Shown here one piece after another: positions 56,010 to 64,000 of a stretch of 64,000 nucleotides of DNA. Where the stretch lies: contig JAHLWS010000077.1 in NCBI GenBank assembly GCA_019057795.1, positions 124,001 to 188,000 of the forward strand, written 5' to 3'. A program made the position numbers and the translations under genes. The notes under the pieces were generated by a model. That model was given only the letters and a program-made list of their open reading frames with translations, was not told where the DNA came from and made no database searches. The stretch's first letter is position 1. The number at the start of each line of letters is the position of its first letter. Source of the DNA: Promethearchaeota archaeon. Lineage in GTDB: Archaea; Asgardarchaeota; Lokiarchaeia; Sigyniarchaeales; SOKP01.

Positions 56010-57257
56010 TTATTTAAATTTACGAGCTGGTTCATCTGACATCACCATCATTGTAATTAAATTAATAATCCCACCCCAACCGTGACCTAAAGCCGTATGA
56101 ACAGTTTTAGGGACTTGGTTACTGGCTTTTCCCATTATCTGGAGAGCTGCTTCAGCTGGTCTTTCCATCGCTGAAGCCCCTATAGCATTTGTTGAGTTTA
56201 CTCCACCAGAGCAATTTATTGGAAGTTCTCCGTTTAATGCAGTTACTCCACTCTCATACATAGAAGAAGCAGTATTTTCTTCAAATAAACCTAACCTTTC
56301 AACCCACATTAATTCTTGATTGGGAAAGGGGGCATAAACTTCAGCGTAATCAATTTCCTTATTAGGAAAAGAAATTCCAGACTGATTAAAAGCTAATTCT
56401 GCTGACTTCATAGCGCCTAGTTGTTCCGAAGGATCTAATTGCCCAGCACCACTTCCATTATATCCTAAAATAGCAGTTTCATGCGAAACACTCGCAACAC
56501 CATTTACATAAACGGGAACATCACACATATCTTTAGCTTTTTCCTCTGTTGTAAACAACATAGCACAAGCTCCATCTGAGGCAGGACAAACCATACCGTA
56601 TCTTAAAGGGAAAGATATGTAAGGTGTGTCTAGTACCTGTTCAATTGTAAGATCTGGCATTTTTAAGTGTGTCCACCAGGTTTTTGCAGCATTATGACGG
56701 TTTTGGACTACAACTCTAGCTAAATCTTCTTCAGTTATACTGCTTCTACGCATGTAATTCGCCGCTTGATATGATGCGATACCGATCGCAGCGCCACCAG
56801 ATAACAAACGTGTTAATTCCTCGTAAGGCATACCTAATGAATTAAGGACAGATATTTCACCATATGCTACACTTGCTAACCCTACGCTCGTAGTGCCTAT
56901 GGATTGCTGTTCAAATGCTACTGCTAAAACAGTATCAACGCCAGGGATACCTGCTGTTACATTATAATATCCCGAAATGGCCACCGATCCTCCAGTTGTC
57001 CCTCCAGTTGTCACTCTCATTAATGGTTTATTCCTTGCTCCCATCCAATCCGTCATCCAAAGTTCTGGAACGTTAGCGCCTTCAAATGCGGGCATATTCC
57101 CATTAACAAAAGCATCAATATCTTCGATTCCCACACTAGGGACATTCTTTAAGCAATCAAGAATAGCTTCACTTACTAGTTCTGGCATACTTACATCGGT
57201 GCGTTTTGAAGCATGTTCACTAAAACCAGCCGAAACTACAGCTACTTGTCTCCCCAT
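56010..57257 (-). CDS. Thiolase-like protein 2 lacking the usual nucleophilic cysteine
   Basis: The 415-residue SCP2-thiolase-like protein begins VAVVSAGFSEHASKR. At the place where thiolases have the acylated Cys, it reads LMRVTTGGTTGGSVAI without cysteine. It keeps an NCSGGVNSTNAIGA and GHGWGG region. Such variants act with DUF35 proteins as aldolases or non-cleaving thiolases (for example steroid side-chain retro-aldolases). It overlaps closely (2-bp gap) with the second thiolase gene upstream. Confidence 0.85.
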   Translation of the reverse strand: MGRQVAVVSAGFSEHASKRTDVSMPELVSEAILDCLKNVPSVGIEDIDAFVNGNMPAFEGANVPELWMTDWMGARNKPLMRVTTGGTTGGSVAISGYYNVTAGIPGVDTVLAVAFEQQSIGTTSVGLASVAYGEISVLNSLGMPYEELTRLLSGGAAIGIASYQAANYMRRSSITEEDLARVVVQNRHNAAKTWWTHLKMPDLTIEQVLDTPYISFPLRYGMVCPASDGACAMLFTTEEKAKDMCDVPVYVNGVASVSHETAILGYNGSGAGQLDPSEQLGAMKSAELAFNQSGISFPNKEIDYAEVYAPFPNQELMWVERLGLFEENTASSMYESGVTALNGELPINCSGGVNSTNAIGASAMERPAEAALQIMGKASNQVPKTVHTALGHGWGGIINLITMMVMSDEPARKFK

Positions 57258-57259
57258 TT

Positions 57260-58402
57260 TTAATTACCTCCCTCCAACACATATATTATATTATTTTGAG
57301 CACACATTCCAATTTGACCAGAAGCAATAGCCTTTTTAGCATCTTTAACTTGATATCCGTTAGCTTCTCCTCTTAATTGTTTAACTGCTTCTATTATTCT
57401 TATTAAACCTGTTGCACATGGAGGGTTACCTCCAAGAGCGCCTCCTGAAGGATTAATCGGAAGATCTCCATTAATCTCATAGTTTAGATTGCTCCCCTGA
57501 CCTTTTTCTGCTAATCCAAGAGCTTCACTAAAAATGAGTTCTTCGTGAGCGTACATTTCAAATAATTCAGCCACATCTATTTCATCTTTGGGGTTCTTTA
57601 TTCCTGCAGCTTTAAACGCCATCTTTCCAGCTAATTCCATAGATTTAGAAGTAGATAAATCTCTATCGCCTAGATAATATGCCTCTTGATTGTATCCTAC
57701 TCCAGTAATCCAAACGGGTTTGTCTGTAATTTTCAAAGCTTGTTTTTCTGGAGCTAATATTAAAGCAGCTACCCCATCACAAGGAGGAGATACCATAAGT
57801 CCAGTGACAGGATCTGCATAATTATCAGATTCTAAAACATCCTTCGTTGTCAAATTTGGATATCGAGCTTCTTTTAGAGACGAAGGGTTTTTAGCAGCGT
57901 TCTTTCTATTATTTACTGCTACTTTAGCAATGTCTTCTGCAGATACGCCATATTTTTCCATATATGCTCTCATTTGGAAGCCTGCCGATGTGATATCGTT
58001 TACCAAAGCATTAGGTCGCTCCCAAGTTGGGTCCGTTTCAAATAACCTGGCAGAATGGTAAGGAAAGCAAGATGCCATACTTCCCCCCCAGATCACTGCT
58101 AATTTGTGGTTCCCAGATAAGATCCTCATTAAACCATATAAAACAGCGTGGGCCCCATCCATTTCTACTTTTGATTCGTCAGCTAAATACGCACCACCCA
58201 CTTCTACAGGAAACGCATTAGAGATGGTTCTTCCGTCGTAATAATCATTAGTGCAAGATATGACCGTAGTAATTTCCTTCTTTTTTAAACCAGCGTTATC
58301 TAAAGCGCCCCTAACTGCTTCAAAAATAACCTCATATCGACCATAATTAGATTCTGACTGCAGTTGTACTTGATAATAACCTACAATTCCTACTTTTTCC
58401 AC
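57260..58402 (-). CDS. Thiolase-like protein 1 lacking the usual nucleophilic cysteine
   Basis: The 380-residue thiolase fold protein starts VGIVGYYQVQLQSES. The nucleophile site reads KVEMDGAHAVLYGL, where canonical enzymes have a Cys before Ala/Ser-Gly; here it is Gly-Ala-His. PSGGALGGNPPCATGL and QIGMCAQNN follow near the end. Paired with DUF35 and a second thiolase in one operon, it may form a heteromeric complex for acyl-CoA condensation or retro-aldol cleavage. Confidence 0.85.
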   Translation of the reverse strand: MEKVGIVGYYQVQLQSESNYGRYEVIFEAVRGALDNAGLKKKEITTVISCTNDYYDGRTISNAFPVEVGGAYLADESKVEMDGAHAVLYGLMRILSGNHKLAVIWGGSMASCFPYHSARLFETDPTWERPNALVNDITSAGFQMRAYMEKYGVSAEDIAKVAVNNRKNAAKNPSSLKEARYPNLTTKDVLESDNYADPVTGLMVSPPCDGVAALILAPEKQALKITDKPVWITGVGYNQEAYYLGDRDLSTSKSMELAGKMAFKAAGIKNPKDEIDVAELFEMYAHEELIFSEALGLAEKGQGSNLNYEINGDLPINPSGGALGGNPPCATGLIRIIEAVKQLRGEANGYQVKDAKKAIASGQIGMCAQNNIIYVLEGGN

Positions 58403-58417
58403 TTATCATCTCACCTC

Positions 58418-58879
58418 TCAAATTTTAACGAAACCCTTAATATCTGAAGGGTCTCCTTTAGGTTTTTCGCTCCATTCTATTTTAACCTTCATCCCAATTT
58501 TAACTTCCTCTGGTTTTACGTTTAACAATCGATAAATTATTGCTGTATTGCTCCCATCAATTTGTACCATGCCAACAACTTGAGGTTTAGCCTTTCTTGA
58601 AGTTCTATCGTTAACTCTATATGGCGTGATGGTATAATTCTTTAAGATACCCGTATCAGGCAAATCAACCCAATTCTCTTCTAGTGGAATTACTATGTTA
58701 CATTTTCCACATATCTTTCTGGGAGGAACAAAAACATCACCGCATTTTTGGCATTTATTACCAACTAGTTTCTTTTTTTCAAAATTATCGTAAAATTTGT
58801 CCATGTATCGACCGACCCAGAAGTTAAAATCTGCCCGAACCATACCCTTATTTGCAACAATTACTTTATTTTCACTCAT
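58418..58879 (-). CDS. DUF35 OB-fold/zinc-ribbon acyl-CoA-binding protein 1
   Basis: A 153-residue protein with a helical N-terminus, the ribbon KKLVGNKCQKCGDVFVPPRKICGKC, and an OB fold (KNYTITPYRV, GMVQIDGSN). First gene of the operon DUF35-thiolase-thiolase-DUF35. Archaeal mevalonate synthesis uses a related DUF35-thiolase-HMG-CoA synthase complex, but no HMG-CoA synthase is present here. Confidence 0.88.
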   Translation of the reverse strand: MSENKVIVANKGMVRADFNFWVGRYMDKFYDNFEKKKLVGNKCQKCGDVFVPPRKICGKCNIVIPLEENWVDLPDTGILKNYTITPYRVNDRTSRKAKPQVVGMVQIDGSNTAIIYRLLNVKPEEVKIGMKVKIEWSEKPKGDPSDIKGFVKI

Positions 58880-59074
58880 TTTGATTTCGGTTTTTTTTTA
58901 ATTATTATAACGAATAATATGATCAAATGTATTAAAAACTTTTTTTCTGAATTTTTAAAAAAATAATTATCTAAATAATATAATATCTGAATGTCATAAT
59001 GTTTAAAGTGAGCTTATTCATATTATACTCCCAACAGCAAGATGATTTAAAAAAAAGTTGGTCGTGATAAATAA

Positions 59075-59416
59075 TTGGGTAGATTATGGAAAAAAGAAGA
59101 AAATCAACTTTTAGGTTCCCCAGAAGAAACCATGGGGTTTTCCCGAGAGTTTTCTTCGTTTAAACAAAGTTTTGTCATTAAAAAGTATGATTTCTCTTCT
59201 CTTGAGCAAGTCGAAGAAATTAAAAAGGAACTTCTCGGCAAAAGAATTCTAATATTAAACGCGAAAGATATTCTTCAAAATATTGACGTCACTCAACTAA
59301 AAAGAGGGATTGAAGATTTAAAATCGTTTTTAAGAGAGAATGGTGGTTCTATGGCCCGTCTTGGAGACCAGTACTTAATCCTAACTCCGAACTCTTATGT
59401 AAAGATTTCAAATTAA
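59075..59416 (+). CDS. SepF-like cell division protein
   Basis: The 113-residue protein matches the archaeal SepF core: a strand FVIKKYDFSSLEQVEEIKKELLGKRILILNAKDI, a helix with LKRGIEDLKSFLRENGGSM, and ARLGDQYLILTPNSYVKI. The N-terminus MGRLWKKEENQLLG from a TTG start resembles the short membrane-targeting helix of archaeal SepF. It would anchor FtsZ at the division site. No FtsZ gene is in the window. The TTG start is supported by the family. Confidence 0.78.
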   Translation: MGRLWKKEENQLLGSPEETMGFSREFSSFKQSFVIKKYDFSSLEQVEEIKKELLGKRILILNAKDILQNIDVTQLKRGIEDLKSFLRENGGSMARLGDQYLILTPNSYVKISN

Positions 59417-59483
59417 TTTCAAAAGATTTTATCTTCTTTTCTTCTTTAGATTTAAGGAATTTGCTTTTTAGGAACCTTTGTTT

Positions 59484-60524
59484 TTATAGATTAAGGTTAA
59501 CATTGATTAGACGGATGACTATATCTTTTAAAATAGGTGTGAGATCATTTTTCAAAGCTTGTCCATCTAATTCTAAATCGGAATTTCTTGTATTATATTC
59601 CATTAAAGCATTGGAAATTAGTGTTTCTAGATGATCTTTTTGTACTTGGTTTTTTACATTATCAGTTAGTCCACTAATTATATCCTCTGCAAAACATTTA
59701 ATCATATTATCTTTAAATTCTGCGAATTTATAAAATGAGCCGAATCGAAGATAAGACGATAAGAATTGACTAACTGCTTTTTCAATTTCACTGGGTAAAA
59801 TCTGTTTTTTAATAATACAATAAGTTTTAATCATTCTTTCTAACAGAGAGCCATGAAATTCGTAAATTATTTCTTTTTTAGATTTAACATTTTTAATTAA
59901 TTGCTTATTTTTCATTACTTCTTCTTCTTTTCTTGAAAATAAGACATCTTCATAATCTTTTACAATTAGATTTGACAGAGCAGAACGCAAGATTATAATA
60001 TTTACATCAATTTTATTACTTCCTTGGAAGTGTGTAGGAACATTATGCATGTGTCTAAGCAAAATGTCGTCTATATTTAGGTTTTTAGTATCATAAGGAC
60101 TAAAAAATATTTCATATAAGGCGCTAAAGTTATATTCTTGAATATTTTTTTTCATTAATGTTCTCAAATATTTATTAATATCAAGGAAAAATCGAAAAAT
60201 GCAATCGTCAATAGCAAGCGCTAAGTTGTTTTGTGGATATTGCGCTCTGATAAGATATTTCTTGTATTCTAATCGGATTTTTTGAGCCCTTATCCATTCT
60301 ATAGCGAAATCTAACAAACCTTTCCCGATTATAATTTTATCTTTAAAATACAGAAGAATACCATAAAGTTCTTCATAAGACGACCCAATAGATTGATTGA
60401 AAAGAAATTTTGCTATCACGTTTAATTGGTCTTGATCTTTAGACTGCCTTTTAATCCTGTTGTAATAAGAAATCAGTCTTTCTTTGTCAATTTTGTACCT
60501 GTTTTCAAACTCCATACATTCCAT
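59484..60524 (-). CDS. Hypothetical helical protein, first of a pair
   Basis: A 346-residue protein rich in Lys, Ile, Leu and Glu with a mostly helical look; no membrane segment, signal peptide or known motif is evident. It lies 23 bp downstream of the other hypothetical gene on the same strand, probably one operon. I do not recognise a family. Confidence 0.65.
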   Translation of the reverse strand: MECMEFENRYKIDKERLISYYNRIKRQSKDQDQLNVIAKFLFNQSIGSSYEELYGILLYFKDKIIIGKGLLDFAIEWIRAQKIRLEYKKYLIRAQYPQNNLALAIDDCIFRFFLDINKYLRTLMKKNIQEYNFSALYEIFFSPYDTKNLNIDDILLRHMHNVPTHFQGSNKIDVNIIILRSALSNLIVKDYEDVLFSRKEEEVMKNKQLIKNVKSKKEIIYEFHGSLLERMIKTYCIIKKQILPSEIEKAVSQFLSSYLRFGSFYKFAEFKDNMIKCFAEDIISGLTDNVKNQVQKDHLETLISNALMEYNTRNSDLELDGQALKNDLTPILKDIVIRLINVNLNL

Positions 60525-60547
60525 TTTTTTTATTATTATTATTATTT

Positions 60548-61576
60548 TTAATTATCAAGGTCTGCTTCCAACTCGTTAAGACTCTCATTAGAAAGAGTAT
60601 CCCATCTTTTAAATCCAAAACTAGGATTTATTTTTACCATTATATCATGAACATCCTTGTTACTATCCAAAATTAATCGTAAATTTTTTCTATAGAAAGC
60701 AATGTTATTCAAATTGTTAAAAATTTCATCATCTTCAATTAGAATAACGCCATAGCTCTTTTTTATATTTTTTTCAACAACATATTCTTCTAAATAAATC
60801 ACTTTTTTCTCATGAGAATGTAATTTAATTAATCTAATATTAGGATATATTGTGGTGACATTGAATAACTTTAAAGTCTCATCTATTAACTTTTCATAGT
60901 AATCAGGTAAAATCGCCATAATATAATAAGAAGGGATAAATTCTAAACATTTCTTTCTTAACAAGTTATCCTTATCAAAAGTAAACAAATTTGATGCTTT
61001 ATAGTATTTAGATACTGTCCTTTCAATTAATCCTACACAATAATAATTATGTTGTTCTTCCCAGTACACTTTTCTTGATGATCCAAGAGAATAATCGATT
61101 AAATTTAAACCTCGGGTTAATTCTTTCTGGATAAATTTAGAATACTTAAATTTGCTTCCTAAAAAATTCTCCTCTACAATCTTTCCTTGCATTATAGCAG
61201 GGAGGATATATTCACTTAATTCGTCACCAATCTCCTTAATATCTTCTGTGTAAGGAGATGCTATTAATGCTGAAAGATTAGCTACCCCATCTTCACTCTC
61301 ATTCGAAACATTTATATTAAAAAAGGATTGAAATGTTTTCTCGTTATATGAGCCTAGATTCTGTAAAAGTAAGGCCGATTCAACTAGATCAATATTCCAA
61401 GGATTTCCTTTATTACACATTTCAGTTAAAAATACAGGTCCTAAATATTTAAAAGAGAGCATTTTCAAATTATTCTCTCTTTCTTCAGTTAGACCCTCAG
61501 AAATTTTGATTTTATCATAAACCATTTCATTTTCATTTGCGAAAAACAATCCTAAAATTGCATTAATATTATTCAT
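60548..61576 (-). CDS. Hypothetical soluble protein, second of a pair
   Basis: A 342-residue protein of mixed strand and helix pattern; the start INAILGLFFANENEMVYDKIKISEGL resembles strand-helix starts of small-GTPase-regulator-like (longin/roadblock) domains in Asgard proteins, but this is weak. No catalytic motif seen. It is upstream of the helical hypothetical protein and separated by 23 bp. No family recognised. Confidence 0.6.
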   Translation of the reverse strand: MNNINAILGLFFANENEMVYDKIKISEGLTEERENNLKMLSFKYLGPVFLTEMCNKGNPWNIDLVESALLLQNLGSYNEKTFQSFFNINVSNESEDGVANLSALIASPYTEDIKEIGDELSEYILPAIMQGKIVEENFLGSKFKYSKFIQKELTRGLNLIDYSLGSSRKVYWEEQHNYYCVGLIERTVSKYYKASNLFTFDKDNLLRKKCLEFIPSYYIMAILPDYYEKLIDETLKLFNVTTIYPNIRLIKLHSHEKKVIYLEEYVVEKNIKKSYGVILIEDDEIFNNLNNIAFYRKNLRLILDSNKDVHDIMVKINPSFGFKRWDTLSNESLNELEADLDN

Positions 61577-61757
61577 TTATAAGAGACAAATAACTATTGG
61601 TTAATTTTAATTCTAATATTAATTACTAATTCATCACTTTATATCTTGGTTTTAAATAACTTGATTGTACTATAATCAGTAACAATTACTATGATAAAGG
61701 TCTATAAAAATTTATAAGAATCTAAAGTAGAAATAAAATTATTTCTTGGAATCCGTT

Positions 61758-62570
61758 TCACTCAAAAATCTTTACTTTCTTTTTTGAACGAGGAGGAACG
61801 CGATAATACTTGTTATCCGCATATCCAATTATAAATGCAGTTACCAGACTACCTTGTATCTTGGCCAATTTTTTTAGCGCGGGATTCCTGTGAAATGCTA
61901 AGTGGGTCCAGCCATTCCAACAAGTGCCTAACCCGAGCGATTGGGCAGCTAACCTCCCGTAGGTGATAATATTTCCAATATTAAAACCTCCCATCATCAT
62001 GTTGAGATTTGAGGACACGAATATCACGTGAGGCGCGTCAAAATAAGCAGGGCTTCGCATCTCTTTTGCGAGAATTTCTAGTTGTCTGCTGAATTGCTTC
62101 TTTAAAGAGGGATCCTTGTTGAATTCTTCTACAATCGCATCAGACATCTTTTTAATCAAATCTGAATCGGAAATTAAAACAAAATTTTCAGGTCTCATGT
62201 TAGCTGCTGTGGGAGCATATTCCATCGCCTTAATAACTTTATTCAAAATTTCTATAGGCACTTTATCTTTCTTATATCTACGAATTGAACGATTTCCTGC
62301 GAGAAACTTGAACATATTTTCATAAGGTACAAGGGAAGAAAGCTCGCCAATTTCGCCGAAAGTGAAACTTTCTCCCATGTTTTCGTAAATTATAGCATCT
62401 TCAGGGCATTGTGCAATACATTGCCCACATAATATGCATTTTTTCTCGGGATCAAAAATGATCTTATTATCTGCTTTATTGCTTTTGGAATATACTTCTA
62501 AGGACGGACAAGCACTTATACAAATCTCACAACTGATACATTTCTCGTAATCAATCCCAATTATTGGCAT
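61758..62570 (-). CDS. Ferredoxin-nitroreductase fusion protein
   Basis: The 270-residue protein has two 4Fe-4S ferredoxin motifs: Cys11, 14, 17, 21 and Cys45, 48, 51, 55 (CILCGQCIAQCPEDAI). A nitroreductase domain follows with NRSIRRYKKDKVPIE, APTAANMRPENFVLI and LGLGTCWNGWTHL. The two clusters could supply electrons to FMN. Such fusions occur in anaerobes; the substrate is unknown. Confidence 0.9.
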   Translation of the reverse strand: MPIIGIDYEKCISCEICISACPSLEVYSKSNKADNKIIFDPEKKCILCGQCIAQCPEDAIIYENMGESFTFGEIGELSSLVPYENMFKFLAGNRSIRRYKKDKVPIEILNKVIKAMEYAPTAANMRPENFVLISDSDLIKKMSDAIVEEFNKDPSLKKQFSRQLEILAKEMRSPAYFDAPHVIFVSSNLNMMMGGFNIGNIITYGRLAAQSLGLGTCWNGWTHLAFHRNPALKKLAKIQGSLVTAFIIGYADNKYYRVPPRSKKKVKIFE

Positions 62571-62701
62571 TTTAACACACTCGAAAATTTATTAAATTTT
62601 ATTAAAAATACAATTTTAAAGAATAATTCTAAATGAATTAATCAACCTTTAAATTTTATTGTATAATATTTTATATCAATTAGATGTTTTAGAGTGATTA
62701 A

Positions 62702-63562
62702 ATGGAAACTCGAGTTTTTGGTAAAACCAAAGCTAAAATTACAATAATTGCGATGGGAGGATGCGGGCTCGGGTATGTTGATCAAATTGAAGCCGATAAG
62801 GCCGTAAAACTCGCAATGGATCATGGAATTAACATGATAGATGTCGCTCCAACCTATGGTAAGGCAGAAGTACGACTTAACCCTTGGATACAAAAATATA
62901 GGGACAAGTTTTTTCTAGCTGAAAAAACATTGAAAAGAACAAAGAAAGGGGCTTGGAGACAGCTTAACCGATCGTTAGAACGTCTGGACACGACATATTT
63001 TGATTTGTACCAGTTTCACGCGGTCTCGATAATGGAGGAATTGCATCAAATCCTTGGAAGAGATGGAGCCATGGAAGCTTTCAAAGAGGCTAAGGAAACG
63101 GGTTTAATAAAGCATATTGGTATTACAGCACACAATGATGTAAGAATATTGCAGAAAGCACTCAAGTTATCCGATGATTTTGACACTGTTCTTCTACCTG
63201 TTTATGTTGCCTCGCTTGTAAACCCTAATCCCGTCAACGATTTTAAAAAGGTTCTTCAAATTGCTCGAGATAAGAACATTGGAGTTACAGCTATTAAAGC
63301 CATTTCTAAAAACAGATGGAAGAGTGTTCCTACATACAAAACGTGGTACGAACCTCTTGATAAACAAGAACTGGTTAACCAAGCCGTGTGGTTTACATTG
63401 TCACAAGATGGAGTTACAACTTATTCCTTACCTTGTGATGTGAGATTATGGCCATTAGTATTGAATGCCGTTAAGCGATATAAGAAACTTGATGCTGAAG
63501 AACTAGAAAAGATCGTTAATATGGCAAGAGAAAATGAGTTTCAACCTCTATTTCCAGAGTAA
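62702..63562 (+). CDS. Aldo/keto reductase
   Basis: The 286-residue AKR barrel protein has the tetrad residues: Asp in MIDVAPTYG, Tyr in APTYGKAE, Lys in FFLAEKTLK, and His in DLYQFHAVSIM. GLIKHIGITAHN and the C-terminal NADPH-binding region are typical. It would reduce aldehydes or ketones with NADPH. ATG start. Confidence 0.88.
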   Translation: METRVFGKTKAKITIIAMGGCGLGYVDQIEADKAVKLAMDHGINMIDVAPTYGKAEVRLNPWIQKYRDKFFLAEKTLKRTKKGAWRQLNRSLERLDTTYFDLYQFHAVSIMEELHQILGRDGAMEAFKEAKETGLIKHIGITAHNDVRILQKALKLSDDFDTVLLPVYVASLVNPNPVNDFKKVLQIARDKNIGVTAIKAISKNRWKSVPTYKTWYEPLDKQELVNQAVWFTLSQDGVTTYSLPCDVRLWPLVLNAVKRYKKLDAEELEKIVNMARENEFQPLFPE

Positions 63563-63595
63563 TTACTTTGTAAAATAAAAATCAATATGATGCCA

Positions 63596-64000
63596 TCAAT
63601 TTTCCATTTCTTTTTGAAGATAATTCTCGTAAAATTCTTTAGATGTAAAGACAGAAATAAAATCTTTTGCATTTTCAAACCCTCCATCATTTGTTATTAA
63701 ACAAGAAGCACCTTCTAGTATTATACTTGCAGTTATAATGGAATCTGGTAGTTTTAGATTGCTCTTATTTTTAATCTCTCCAGCTTTATCCGCCACTTTT
63801 AAATTCATTTCAATCATATTATAATTCTTATTTGAATATATTCCTGCTATGAATTCATCCTTGTCAATTAATTCATTTTTTCTATAATATCCAACACATA
63901 ATTCAGCAATAGATATAATAGAAATAACCGCTTTCAACTCCCCTTCATCAATTGCGTTTAATATGGCTTCAGAATATTGATAAAAAGGTTTTTCTTTATT
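63596..64000 (-). CDS. PIN-domain (VapC-like) protein, 5' truncated by the window end
   Basis: The frame is open to the right edge; upstream residues (EAILNAIDEGELKAVISI) continue into ISIAELCVGYYRKN, the first acidic PIN motif. ADKAGEIKNKSNLKLPDSIITASIILEGASCLITNDGGF holds the later acidic residues. PIN domains are RNases, often toxins; no antitoxin gene is visible in the window, but it may lie beyond the edge. Confidence 0.8.
   Translation of the reverse strand, partial: NKEKPFYQYSEAILNAIDEGELKAVISIISIAELCVGYYRKNELIDKDEFIAGIYSNKNYNMIEMNLKVADKAGEIKNKSNLKLPDSIITASIILEGASCLITNDGGFENAKDFISVFTSKEFYENYLQKEMEN

Overview
This is a strongly A+T-rich archaeal chromosome segment. Archaeal markers are a proteasome beta subunit with a cleavable propeptide, a stand-alone archaeal threonyl-tRNA synthetase editing domain, an archaeal-type SepF-like protein, two geranylgeranyl-reductase-family flavoproteins, thiolase/DUF35 pairs, and a tRNA-Leu carrying bulge-helix-bulge introns. 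The mix of inositol-phosphate-kinase-like enzymes, a longin-like small protein, an IFT52/GIFT-like protein, helix-hairpin-helix fusions and glycan-degradation genes suggests an Asgard archaeon, perhaps Lokiarchaeia-like. That placement is inference; no 16S or ribosomal marker is present. TTG starts are frequent, and many genes have weak or no Shine-Dalgarno sequence.

Region 1 (1-12,330): the end of a nicotinamidase and a low-molecular-weight phosphatase, then myo-inositol-1-phosphate synthase with four ATP-grasp proteins that resemble inositol-trisphosphate 5/6-kinase (ITPK), and a HAD phosphatase with a basic coiled-coil tail. Interspersed are a sugar transporter, a zinc dehydrogenase and a large GH38/GH57-like glycosidase. 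The simplest reading is local inositol (poly)phosphate chemistry: Ino1 makes inositol 3-phosphate and ITPK-like kinases add phosphates.

Region 2 (12,340-18,470): housekeeping and quality control. It holds an HhH-FKBP isomerase, a PflX-like radical SAM protein, a GIFT-like protein, the proteasome beta subunit, the ThrRS editing domain, a Cgl0158/LsrF-type aldolase and an alkyltransferase-like (ATL) DNA repair protein.

Region 3 (18,476-29,840): a glycan-use locus with a sulfatase, GH2 beta-galactosidase, Gfo/Idh/MocA oxidoreductase, GH4 glycosidase, YdjC-type deacetylase, GPH sugar symporter and GH29 alpha-L-fucosidase. None shows a signal peptide, so oligosaccharides are probably imported and dismantled inside the cell.

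Region 4 (29,900-43,725): two GGR-type reductases, small membrane proteins, a DMT transporter, a metallo-beta-lactamase-fold enzyme, a probable serine biosynthesis set (class V aminotransferase, SerA, DUF1015), a molybdopterin oxidoreductase and a true O6-alkylguanine methyltransferase.

Region 5 (43,900-53,650): a coiled-coil protein, a longin-like protein, a methyltransferase bracketed by 77-bp direct repeats, a doubly interrupted tRNA-Leu(UAA), an HhH-transglutaminase fusion, a duplicated 2TM-PadR gene pair with a candidate tandem operator, a PAP2 phosphatase, a DUF1847 protein and a nitroreductase.

Region 6 (53,738-64,000): a GH13 alpha-glucosidase, a four-gene DUF35-thiolase-thiolase-DUF35 operon whose thiolases lack the usual nucleophilic cysteine, the SepF-like gene, two unrecognised helical proteins, a ferredoxin-nitroreductase fusion, an aldo/keto reductase and a PIN-domain protein cut by the window end. 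No rRNA, CRISPR array or insertion sequence was seen.
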